Shown here piece after piece: positions 20,703 to 27,765 of a stretch of DNA of 64,000 bases; position 1 is the stretch's first letter; every line of letters starts with the position of its first letter. The notes beneath the pieces were generated by a model. That model was not told where the DNA came from. It was given only the letters and a program-made list of their open reading frames with translations, and searched no databases. Both the position numbers and the translations under genes were made by a program. The DNA comes from Pseudomonas azotoformans (GTDB lineage: Bacteria; Pseudomonadota; Gammaproteobacteria; Pseudomonadales; Pseudomonadaceae). The stretch is taken from assembly GCF_001579805.1 (NCBI RefSeq), contig NZ_CP014546.1, positions 1,674,001 through 1,738,000 of the forward strand, in the 5' to 3' direction.

Positions 20703-21387
20703 ATGGCTCGTTGTCCTCGGTTGTTGGTACCAGGTCTTCCGCTGCACATCATTCAGCGCGGAAATAATCGTTCGGTTTGTTTCTATTCAGAAGATGATTG
20801 AATTTTTTTAGATCCACCTCTTATAGCTTTTGTCGGAAACTCATGATTGCAAAATTCACGCGTGGTGTCTCATGACGAATCACGTGCATGTATTACTGAC
20901 TCCAACTACCCATCTTGGTGCTGGTTCGTTAATGAAAGGGCTTGGTCAGCGTTATGTCCAAAATATAAATCGTACTTATCAACGCACAGGTACTCTGTGG
21001 GAAGGTCGTTATCTTTCTTGTATCGTGCAGCACGAAAGCTATTTGATGGCCTGTTATCGGTATATAGAAATGAATCCCGTCAGAGCGGGAATGGTGGATC
21101 ATCCCGCTGAGTATCGTTGGATGAGCTACCGTGCAAATGCATAGCTGGAACCTTCAGCCCTTATAACGCCTCATGATTGTTATAAAGAATTGGGTAGTAA
21201 TGTCGATCAGAGAACTGAGGCGTATCGTCGTCTCTTCAAGGATGAGCTTCAGCAAGAAGTAATCGACCAAATCAGAGGTGCTACAAATAGACATTACGTG
21301 TTCGGAACGGGAAAGTATTCGTCGCAGATAGCACAAGCTTTGGGTAAGCGAACCGTTAGAGGATTCGCTGGTCGCCCAAAGAGATGA
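20703..21387 (+). pseudogene. Decayed RAYT (REP-associated tyrosine transposase, Y1/IS200-like)
   Basis: RAYTs are single-copy HUH nucleases linked to REP palindromes. The ATG at 20703 starts MARCPRLLVPGLPLHIIQRGNN, the typical N-terminus, but TGA follows at 20799. The middle has a shifted frame with two further stops, then resumes as ETHDCKIHAWCLMTNHVHVLLTP with the HUH motif HVH. The Tyr region YVQNINRTYQRTGTLWEGRY follows. A TAG at 21142 interrupts the C-terminal part, which ends at 21387. It is inactive as read. Family A hairpin arms flank it on both sides. Confidence 0.85.
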
Positions 21388-21403
21388 CTTTCAAATGTCA
21401 ATG

Positions 21404-21425
21404 GTGGTCTGACCTCTATTTCCCC
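21404..21425. repeat. Right family A arm beside the transposase
   Basis: GTGGTCTGACCTCTATTTCCCC is the near-perfect inverse of GGGGTCAGACCACG at 20505-20518 and matches the right arm of the hairpin at 18320-18340. Toxin-tail-like sequence begins at the next base, as after the 18340 arm. Confidence 0.6.
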
Positions 21426-21495
21426 GGATCAACACCAAGGTGGCATCCACCGCGCCGGAAGCGTAGCGCGAGAAATTTTCTCAGACAAAAAATAG
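21426..21495 (+). pseudogene. Orphan toxin tail (cassette 5)
   Basis: A startless frame of about 22 codons reads DQHQGGIHRAGSVAREIFSDKK before TAG at 21493. HQGGIH-like ends occur in HNH-type polymorphic toxins. It begins at the hairpin arm and stops 10 bp before the next immunity gene. Short, so identification is tentative. Confidence 0.35.
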
Positions 21496-21505
21496 AGAGG
21501 TGGTA

Positions 21506-21901
21506 ATGGAGAACTTTGAAGCCCTGATGCGCAAGAAAAAAGATGAGCATTTTTTAGATGGGCTCGTTGTTGTGGAGGAAGCTGTTTTACGTGCGATCCA
21601 AGCAGCTTTTCAGGATGTCCCCGAAGATTATTTGGCATTCTTAAGAACGTTCGGAGCTGGGGAGATTGACGATGCGGGCATCATGCTTTATGGCGGCTTT
21701 TTAGAGGCTGATGAAATTTTTGATGCAGGTACAGCGATAGCGCTACGGGATATTCGATTTTTCGGAGATGACATGCAGGGACGGTGTTTCGGCTTCGATG
21801 TGAGCGAGAACTGGGCTGTGGTAGAGGTAGACTCTTCTGACATGAGTGTTAGAAAGTTATGTGATAAATTTTCTTATTTTTTATATGGTTTGCTGAGTTG
21901 A
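21506..21901 (+). CDS. SUKH (SMI1/KNR4) family immunity protein
   Basis: 131 residues; ATG 21506 with AGAGAGG upstream. The PEDYLAFLRTFGAGEI block and the later GFDVSENWAVVEVDSS stretch are the conserved features of SUKH proteins, a common immunity fold against nuclease toxins in bacterial polymorphic toxin systems. It lies in the orphan immunity bank of the CDI locus. The partner toxin is reduced to the short tail upstream. Confidence 0.7.
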   Translation: MENFEALMRKKKDEHFLDGLVVVEEAVLRAIQAAFQDVPEDYLAFLRTFGAGEIDDAGIMLYGGFLEADEIFDAGTAIALRDIRFFGDDMQGRCFGFDVSENWAVVEVDSSDMSVRKLCDKFSYFLYGLLS

Positions 21902-22025
21902 GCTGTTGTGCATAGGAAAGCCGAAAATCTGACTTTGAAAAAATGATAAAAAAGGCGGCAATCCCCCGCAGATAAATTAGTCGGATTGTTGGAGGTTGCG
22001 GGCTCGTAGCGGAGAGCAATTAGAC

Positions 22026-22199
22026 GTGGACTATTCGAGAATAATTGATCTTATCGAAGAGTCGGATTTCGTTGGGTTTGCTGATTATGGTGACGGGATT
22101 GCTGATGAGTGGATTTGTAAAGCTGAAACTTGTCTTGGGTTGAAATTGCAATATGGCTTGCAGTTGATTAATGAATATGAAGAAAAGCGCGGTCTGTAA
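22026..22199 (+). pseudogene. Truncated SUKH-like immunity fragment
   Basis: 57 codons from a GTG with GGAGAG upstream. The sequence DEWICKAETCLGLKLQYGLQLINEYEE matches the N-terminal SUKH pattern (I-x-x-AE-x-x-LG-x-x-LP-x-x-(Y/F)). It stops before the remainder of the fold. The 120 bases upstream hold only a startless open stretch (DKLVGLLEVAGS) that may be another toxin end. Confidence 0.5.
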
Positions 22200-22213
22200 G
22201 GTGGGTAAAGTGT

Positions 22214-22255
22214 AAAGAGGATGGACTTATTTATTTTAATAGGTCTGTTCCTTGT
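22214..22255. repeat. Hairpin element, family B, diverged copy
   Basis: AAAGAGGATGGACTTATT (22214-22231) and AATAGGTCTGTTCCTTG (22238-22254) form an imperfect dyad that resembles the family B hairpin at 18952-19015. Most mismatches are G opposite T. It separates the SUKH fragment from the next gene. Confidence 0.45.
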
Positions 22256-22276
22256 TCTCGAAGGAAAGAGACGGTA

Positions 22277-22495
22277 ATGCGAAGAAATGAACCTTGGTGG
22301 GTCGCTGTCTATCTTCCTTGCGCCTGTGCGTTCGGCTTATTATTTATGTGTGTGTCCTTTCAGGTTGCCGGGTATTGGGTGAGTGGTGGCGAGGACGTGG
22401 TCTTGCTTATAAGAGAGAATATGCCGCTTTATCTGAAAATGGCTGGAGTTGGCTTTATTCTAGGTTTTGTCTTGTGGTTGTCTAATGTTCGTTGA
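22277..22495 (+). CDS. Small two-helix membrane protein, possible immunity protein
   Basis: 72 residues with GAAGGAAAGAG ahead of the ATG. Two membrane segments (about 8-32 and 50-69) are separated by an acidic loop (GGEDVVLLIREN). It stands right after a family B hairpin at the end of the immunity array. A membrane immunity protein against a pore-forming toxin would fit, but no homologue is recognised. Confidence 0.5.
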   Translation: MRRNEPWWVAVYLPCACAFGLLFMCVSFQVAGYWVSGGEDVVLLIRENMPLYLKMAGVGFILGFVLWLSNVR

Positions 22496-22547
22496 ATGTC
22501 GGATTTACTTGATTTATAGATGCTTTTTACCTCTTCAAGGATGATCA

Positions 22548-23333
22548 ATGAAATCCGTAAAATACTCGCTCCTGGCCTTCCTCATGTCCTGCCTGGTGGC
22601 CGGCTGGGGCCTGGTGTATGTCGGCCGTATCAAGTGGGGTATCTGGGTCGCCGTGTTGCTGTATGGCGGTTTCGCGTTGTTGGGGGCGCTGGGGTTGGTC
22701 GCTACCCCCATTGGGCTGTACGGGCTATTTGCCTTCTTGATCACCGTCAAACTGGGCTCAGCCATCCTGTCCGCCGTGCTGGCTCGTCGCTACAACGGAC
22801 CGCCCAATGTGCCACGCAAGCGTTTCCACGTCCTTTACGTCGGGGTGATGGTAATTGTGGTACTGATGCTCGATGTATTGCGGGTACCCCTGCTGGGGTT
22901 CAAAAATTACTACATCCCATCCGGATCGATGGTGCCGACGCTGTCCATTGGCGACTACATTCTGACGGACCTGCGCGCCGGTCCGCCCAAGGTGGGGGAT
23001 ATCGTGGTGTACCGCTGGAATGGCACTGAAGCGGTCAAGCGCGTGGCCGGTGTTGCTGGGGACACGTTAGCCCTGGTGAACGGTGAACTGATCCACAACG
23101 GCGAAAACCTCGGGTTGTTTCATGCACCGGCAAACCGCGTAAAAGGGCCTGAATCCCTTGAAATGGCACCGGTGACGGTCGAGCCAGGGCACCTCTTTTT
23201 GCTGGGCGACAACCGCTGGAGCAGCAACGACAGCCGCTTCATGGGCCAGGTCGCGGTTGAGGACGTGGTGGGCAAGGTGACGGGCATCTGGTTCTCAAAT
23301 GAGCGGGCGCGTATCGGGACGACGTTCCCATGA
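22548..23333 (+). CDS. lepB: Signal peptidase I family protein
   Basis: 261 residues. Type I signal peptidases cleave exported preproteins at the outer face of the inner membrane. Two to three N-terminal membrane helices (about 8-27, 31-52, 56-78) and one at 96-115 precede the catalytic domain. YIPSGSMVPT carries the nucleophile Ser127, AVKRVAG the general base Lys164, and GDNRWSSNDSRF is box E. It is divergent and is grouped with small membrane genes, so it is probably a second, specialised LepB and not the housekeeping enzyme next to lepA and rnc. RBS AAGGA at 22537. Confidence 0.85.
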   Translation: MKSVKYSLLAFLMSCLVAGWGLVYVGRIKWGIWVAVLLYGGFALLGALGLVATPIGLYGLFAFLITVKLGSAILSAVLARRYNGPPNVPRKRFHVLYVGVMVIVVLMLDVLRVPLLGFKNYYIPSGSMVPTLSIGDYILTDLRAGPPKVGDIVVYRWNGTEAVKRVAGVAGDTLALVNGELIHNGENLGLFHAPANRVKGPESLEMAPVTVEPGHLFLLGDNRWSSNDSRFMGQVAVEDVVGKVTGIWFSNERARIGTTFP

Positions 23334-23740
23334 GCCTTTCGAGTGGGGCGTGTCGGATTGTGCAGTGGCTGTGCCTGCTGGTGATGTGCGGCAGCGCCAG
23401 CGTATTCATATTGGCCTGGCTCAACCTCGACCGCAGCTCGTCAGTGCTGGGCGTGGCGGCCGGCGCCTTTGTGTGGTGCGGCATTGGCCTGTTGTTCGCG
23501 TTTGTGTTTGAGCGGTCTCGCACTGTCGCAGCCACGCTCCGGTTTATGTTGACTCGGACAGTGGCGCTGCTGATGCTTGCGGCGGCTGCGGCCTATCTGG
23601 TTGGCCTGCTGTGGGTCGAGCCGGAACGCGATTTTATGGAGTCTCAGTTAAAAGGGGCATCGTGCGGCAAGTACACGGGTGTGATTGAAAAAGGGTGGGA
23701 GCAAATCTGCGCTGATTCAAAGCAGCCGCAAACGCCTTGA
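23330..23740 (+). CDS. Membrane protein of unknown function
   Basis: 136 residues. The ATG at 23330 overlaps the lepB stop (ATGA), so the two are translationally coupled. Three membrane helices (about 12-32, 40-60, 72-93) are followed by a periplasmic-looking tail with two Cys (GASCGKYT, EQICADS). Family not recognised; possibly an accessory to the peptidase. Confidence 0.6.
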   Translation: MSLSSGACRIVQWLCLLVMCGSASVFILAWLNLDRSSSVLGVAAGAFVWCGIGLLFAFVFERSRTVAATLRFMLTRTVALLMLAAAAAYLVGLLWVEPERDFMESQLKGASCGKYTGVIEKGWEQICADSKQPQTP

Positions 23741-23809
23741 AGCTGGCTGGGCTTGGATAGGCAGTCGGTTTGGTCCTTTTGATTTTTCAATGTTCGTTGA
23801 GCGTTTTTG

Positions 23810-24118
23810 ATGATGAATCGATATGCAGGAAAGCCCTTTCTCCGTCTTCTTGAATGCTATGTCCTGTCGGCCATTGGTGCGCTGTCCGACCAGCAACGCG
23901 CCGATTTGACGGCACTCGAACCCAAATTGCACGAACTGTATGGGACGCAGGGCAGTTGGTCTGATGTCGTCGCCTCTCAGATGGAGTTTCCGACCTCCTT
24001 GGAGGAAAAAATCCGTGCTGTTTGGCGCACAAATTCGGCAAAATTCGCCCAGGCCGGTGTGCCAATCAACGGCGAAGACTTTGCCAGAAACTTTGTCGAT
24101 ACCAATTTTCCGTCTTAA
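23810..24118 (+). CDS. Conserved hypothetical protein
   Basis: 102 residues, soluble. A helical N-terminus (GKPFLRLLECYVLSAIGAL) is followed by DQQRADLTALEPKLHELYG and an acidic C-terminus. An alternative start is the ATG at 23813; no strong RBS distinguishes them. It stands alone between the LepB pair and the RDD genes. No function can be assigned. Confidence 0.55.
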   Translation: MMNRYAGKPFLRLLECYVLSAIGALSDQQRADLTALEPKLHELYGTQGSWSDVVASQMEFPTSLEEKIRAVWRTNSAKFAQAGVPINGEDFARNFVDTNFPS

Positions 24119-24135
24119 AGCTGGAGCAACACCGC

Positions 24136-24609
24136 ATGGACGCAAGCAACACCGCTAAACGCCCGACCATCCTGGCCAGCATCGGCCGCCGCCTGGCCGC
24201 GCGCCTCATCGACTGCGTCATCGCCGTGCTGATTTTTTTCATCCTCAAATTCGCCGCTGGGGCGCTGTCTGCCTACGTTCCTGCGGTGACGCCCAAGGCG
24301 GGTTTTCTTTCCGCGTTTTTTGCGGCCTTCGCCTACTTCCTGCTGGCTGATGCGCTCCCCAACGGCCAGAGCCTGGGTAAGCGCCTGCTGAGCATTGCCA
24401 CCGTCGACCGCAAGACCCGTAAAGGCTGCAGCATTTCCCAATCATTCACGCGTAACTCCGGCGCGCTGGTGGTCATCGATTGGGTGTGGATCTTCATGGA
24501 GTCCAGGACGCGCCTGGGCGACATGTTCGCCAAGACCATCGTGATCCAGACCGGCAACCTGACGAGCGTGCGCGGCCTGGCGGATATTTATGACAATGGC
24601 CGGGGATAA
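24136..24609 (+). CDS. RDD family membrane protein 1
   Basis: 157 residues from ATG 24136 with CTGGAGC upstream. The N-terminal RRLAARLIDC motif (Arg-Asp of RDD), two to three membrane helices and the DALPNGQSLGKRLLSI motif define the RDD family, whose members are small integral membrane proteins of mostly unknown transport-related role. The end (RLGDMFAKTIVI) is shared with the next gene. Confidence 0.8.
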   Translation: MDASNTAKRPTILASIGRRLAARLIDCVIAVLIFFILKFAAGALSAYVPAVTPKAGFLSAFFAAFAYFLLADALPNGQSLGKRLLSIATVDRKTRKGCSISQSFTRNSGALVVIDWVWIFMESRTRLGDMFAKTIVIQTGNLTSVRGLADIYDNGRG

Positions 24610-24616
24610 GCACGTT

Positions 24617-25051
24617 ATGGACGATTCAGTATCGGCTGCACAAACCTGGGACCTAGCCAGTCCGTTCCGGCGGTTGCTCGGCTATTTCATCGATATGGCC
24701 GTGGTGTTTTTCCTGCTGTTTTTGATGCGCAACCTGGACTACGCCTATCTCTATTTGCACTCGCTGGCGGGTCCGATGTTGTTTACTGGCTTGCGCTATG
24801 TGCTGATGTTCTCAGCCTTCGGGTACCTTTTGTTTTGCGATGCGTTACCCAACGGCCAGAGCCTGGGTAAGCGGGTATGCCGCACGGCGGTGGTGGGTTA
24901 CCCGTATCCAATGAACTGCACGCTGTTCCAGTCGTTTTTGCGCAATGTGCCGAAGCTGCTGTTCAGTGTTCTGGACGGTCTTTTTGCACTGTTCGGTTTG
25001 CGCCGTCGCTTGGGCGATATGTTGGCCAAGACGATTGTGATCAACACGTGA
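24617..25051 (+). CDS. RDD family membrane protein 2
   Basis: 144 residues. It repeats the architecture of the preceding gene, with FRRLLGYFIDM, DALPNGQSLGKRV and RRLGDMLAKTIVI, so the two arose by tandem duplication and diverged. The ATG at 24617 has GGGGA about ten bases upstream; an earlier ATG at 24596 lies inside the previous gene. Likely co-transcribed with it. Confidence 0.8.
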   Translation: MDDSVSAAQTWDLASPFRRLLGYFIDMAVVFFLLFLMRNLDYAYLYLHSLAGPMLFTGLRYVLMFSAFGYLLFCDALPNGQSLGKRVCRTAVVGYPYPMNCTLFQSFLRNVPKLLFSVLDGLFALFGLRRRLGDMLAKTIVINT

Positions 25052-25311
25052 GCAGGACGGGGAGGGTGCAGCCGTGGCCGGTTAGTAGAATGAGGCCGGC
25101 TGGCAAACCTTTTTATTTATCGCGTAAAGGCCAATAGCCACTATCGTTTTTGTTTTCCTGACAAAGCCTTAGGAGATTTCGCCAGAGGCTTGCACGCAAG
25201 CGCCAGGAAAACGGCGCTGCCAGGGCGTCAAAACAGCTTGAGAACGCCTTTCAACTCCGTAAAATGCCGCGATTGTTTAAGGCTCGATACTTTTCAGGGA
25301 CGAATTCATAC

Positions 25312-25893
25312 ATGCGTGTGTTTGCCGTATTGCTCGTGGCCTGCCTTATGGCGGGCTGTGCTTCCAAGCCGGATTACTACATCTCCCCGGCGCCTGTGAC
25401 CATTCCCAAGACTGCGACCTACTGGCTCGACACCTTCGACGTCGAGGTGGTGGGCAAGAACGAGCGCTTCCTGCCGGATGACAAAGTGCGCCAGCAACTC
25501 GGTGTCGATCTGGTCGACCGCCTGCTCAAGTCCAAGCGCTACGCCAGCAGCAAGGACAAGGCCGATTACCTGCTGGATGTGAACGTCATCTATACCCGGC
25601 GCATACAAGACACCCAAGGCGGTTTCATGACGGCCATCGTCGATGACAAGACCATCCTCGCCAGTGTCGACTTCAACTACCAGGTCAAGATCAAGAAAGC
25701 CGGCGCCGAGGTGCTGCATTTCTCTCAAGCTCGCCAAGGGCTGATGCCTGGCGGGTACAAGGGCGACTGGCAGAACATGAAAACCATGGCAGGGGTGCTG
25801 ACCAATTCCGGCAACTCCAGCGTCGAGACCTTTTACACCGGTTTGTTGAGCCGATTCATCGTTGACGACCTGCGTGGCATTCCGTCCCGCTAG
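25312..25893 (+). CDS. Putative lipoprotein of the CsgG-like cluster
   Basis: 193 residues with a lipoprotein signal and lipobox LMAGC (Cys16). The mature part starts ASKPDYYISPAP and is predicted alpha/beta (RFLPDDKVRQQLGVDLVDRLL). It leads a same-strand run of four lipoprotein genes and is 40 bp ahead of the CsgG-like gene. Function not known; a partner of the following outer-membrane lipoproteins is likely. Confidence 0.7.
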   Translation: MRVFAVLLVACLMAGCASKPDYYISPAPVTIPKTATYWLDTFDVEVVGKNERFLPDDKVRQQLGVDLVDRLLKSKRYASSKDKADYLLDVNVIYTRRIQDTQGGFMTAIVDDKTILASVDFNYQVKIKKAGAEVLHFSQARQGLMPGGYKGDWQNMKTMAGVLTNSGNSSVETFYTGLLSRFIVDDLRGIPSR

Positions 25894-25933
25894 CGTCAGC
25901 TGCCGCACCCGTTTTCCCACTTAGGAGCACCCT

Positions 25934-26614
25934 GTGAAAACACTGTCCAAAATCCTGCTGTCCGGCTTCACCGCCGCAGCGCTGCTGACCGTGGCCGGTT
26001 GCGCCACGGAGAGCAACCGCGCCATGCCGGTGGAACAAGTCGCCAGCGCCAACGTCGCCTATTCCGGCGTGCGTGTACCGATTGCCGTGGGCAAGTTCGA
26101 CAACCGCTCCAGCTACATGCGCGGCATCTTCTCCGACGGTGTTGACCGCCTCGGCGGCCAGGCCAAGACCATCCTGATCACCCACCTGCAGCAGACCAAC
26201 CGCTTCAGCGTGCTGGACCGCGACAACATGGGCGAGATCTCCCAGGAAGCCGCGATCAAAGGCACTGTGCAGAAACTCAAGGGTGCTGACTACGTGGTGA
26301 CGGGCGACGTGACCGAGTTTGGCCGCAAAGAAACCGGCGACCGCCAGCTGTTCGGCATCCTTGGCCGTGGCAAGACCCAAGTGGCCTACGCCAAAGTCGC
26401 GTTGAACATCGTCAACATCAGCACCTCCGAAGTGGTGTATTCCACCCAGGGCGCCGGTGAGTACGCGCTGTCCAACCGCGAAGTGATCGGCTTCGGCGGC
26501 ACCGCCAGCTACGACTCCACCCTCAATGGCAAGGTCCTCGACCTGGCCATGCGTGAAGCCATCAACCGCCTTGTCGACGGCATCAACGCCGGCGCATGGA
26601 ACCCACGCAACTGA
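25934..26614 (+). CDS. CsgG/HfaB family outer-membrane lipoprotein
   Basis: 226 residues from a GTG with TAGGAG upstream. Lipobox TVAGC gives Cys23. The sequence RVPIAVGKFDNRSSYMRG, the QTNRFSVLDRDNM segment and GADYVVTGDVTEFG match the CsgG fold, which in curli systems forms a nonameric secretion pore. No curli subunit gene is near. Here it is followed by DUF4810 and DUF799 genes, a three-gene set conserved in many proteobacteria. Confidence 0.85.
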   Translation: MKTLSKILLSGFTAAALLTVAGCATESNRAMPVEQVASANVAYSGVRVPIAVGKFDNRSSYMRGIFSDGVDRLGGQAKTILITHLQQTNRFSVLDRDNMGEISQEAAIKGTVQKLKGADYVVTGDVTEFGRKETGDRQLFGILGRGKTQVAYAKVALNIVNISTSEVVYSTQGAGEYALSNREVIGFGGTASYDSTLNGKVLDLAMREAINRLVDGINAGAWNPRN

Positions 26615-26643
26615 TCAGCAGCACCTCAAGGAGCAGTACAAGG

Positions 26644-27006
26644 ATGAGCAAGGCAGTCAAGTTGGCGCTGATGCTGACAGCAGTGGCGACGGTCGCCGGG
26701 TGCCAGACGGCGCCCCAGCCGCTGTACCAATGGGAAAGCTACCAGCCGCAGGTTTACGAGTACTTCAAGGGCGAGCCCAAGGAGGCGCAGGTCGAGGCGC
26801 TGGAGCGGGATCTGCAGAAGATCAACGCCAGTGGCCGCAAGGCCCCGCCGGGTTACCACGCCCACCTGGGCATGCTGTACCTGAGCATGGGCAAGGATGA
26901 CCAGATGGTGCAGGAATTCCGCACCGAGAAGGCACTGTTCCCTGAGTCTGCCTCGTACATGGACTTTTTGCTGAAAAACGCCAAGACCGGAGTCGCCACT
27001 AAATGA
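26644..27006 (+). CDS. DUF4810 family lipoprotein
   Basis: 120 residues; lipobox TVAGC (Cys20). The mature start PQPLYQWESYQPQVYEYF and the TPR-like end (GYHAHLGMLYLSMGKDDQMVQEFRTEKALFPES) are characteristic of DUF4810. ATG 26644 has GGAG ten bases upstream. Its stop overlaps the next start (ATGA), so the two proteins are made together. Confidence 0.85.
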   Translation: MSKAVKLALMLTAVATVAGCQTAPQPLYQWESYQPQVYEYFKGEPKEAQVEALERDLQKINASGRKAPPGYHAHLGMLYLSMGKDDQMVQEFRTEKALFPESASYMDFLLKNAKTGVATK

Positions 27007-27653
27007 GCCTGTTGAAACTCACTGGCGCCTTGCTGGCCCTGGCCTTGCTCGGCGGTTGCGCAGCCCCCAAGACCATTGATTACACGGCCTACAAACAAGC
27101 ACGACCGAAGTCGATCCTGGTCCTGCCGCCGATCAATGAATCGCCGGAAGTACAGGCGTCCTACAGCATGGTCTCGCAAGTGACCTACCCGTTGGCCGAA
27201 GCCGGCTACTACGTGTTGCCGATTGCCCTGGTGGACGAAACCTTCCGCCAGAACGGCCTGACCACCGCCAACGATATCCAGGCGGTGCCACCGGCGAAGC
27301 TGCATGACATCTTTGGTGCGGATTCGGCGCTGTACATCACCGTGACCAATTACGGCACCAAGTACATGCTGATCTCCAGCGACACCTCCGTGACGGCCTC
27401 GGCCAAACTGGTCGACCTGCGCACCGGCACCACCCTGTGGACCGGCTCGGCGCATGCGTCCAGCGAGGAAGGCAACAACAACGGCGGCGGCATCGTCGGC
27501 ATGCTGATCACGGCGGCGGTCAAGCAAGTGATCAACAGTTCTACCGACGCGGCGCATCCGATTGCCGGTATCACCAGTGCGCGCCTGCTGTCGCCGGGCC
27601 AGCGCGCGGGGATCCTGTACGGTCCGCGTAACCCGAAATACGGCACTGACTGA
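27003..27653 (+). CDS. DUF799/GNA1162 family lipoprotein
   Basis: 216 residues; lipobox LLGGC (Cys19). The conserved SILVLPPINESPEVQASYS and GADSALYITVTNYGTKY motifs identify the GNA1162 family, whose fold resembles TolB N-terminal and CsgG-like domains. The C-terminal part has a Gly/Asn-rich loop (EGNNNGGGIVGM). Translationally coupled to the DUF4810 gene and last of the cluster. Confidence 0.87.
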   Translation: MSLLKLTGALLALALLGGCAAPKTIDYTAYKQARPKSILVLPPINESPEVQASYSMVSQVTYPLAEAGYYVLPIALVDETFRQNGLTTANDIQAVPPAKLHDIFGADSALYITVTNYGTKYMLISSDTSVTASAKLVDLRTGTTLWTGSAHASSEEGNNNGGGIVGMLITAAVKQVINSSTDAAHPIAGITSARLLSPGQRAGILYGPRNPKYGTD

Positions 27654-27660
27654 TTGAACG

Positions 27661-27694
27661 GTTCGGCGGGGCAGGTGTTTCTGTCCCGCCGAAC
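27661..27694 (+). terminator. Terminator hairpin of the lipoprotein cluster
   Basis: GTTCGGCGGGGCAG (27661-27674) pairs with CTGTCCCGCCGAAC (27681-27694) over 14 bp with one G-T pair and a 6-base loop, eight bases after the last stop. The following T run is short (GGTTTAA). Confidence 0.7.
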
Positions 27695-27765
27695 GGTTTA
27701 ACCCGAACAGCCAGCGCCTTGCGTCTGACCTTGTGAACGGATCATTCATTCACGAGGTTCAGCCC

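Noticed and set aside
20830..21144. Intact-looking 104-codon transposase gene
   Set aside because: Only the central part of a RAYT. Upstream and downstream parts of the same protein are present but separated by stops and a frameshift, so it is a pseudogene fragment.
25052..25311. Possible small gene ahead of the CsgG-like lipoprotein cluster
   Set aside because: Short frames there lack an RBS and read into the lipoprotein gene; the stretch is better seen as promoter and leader.
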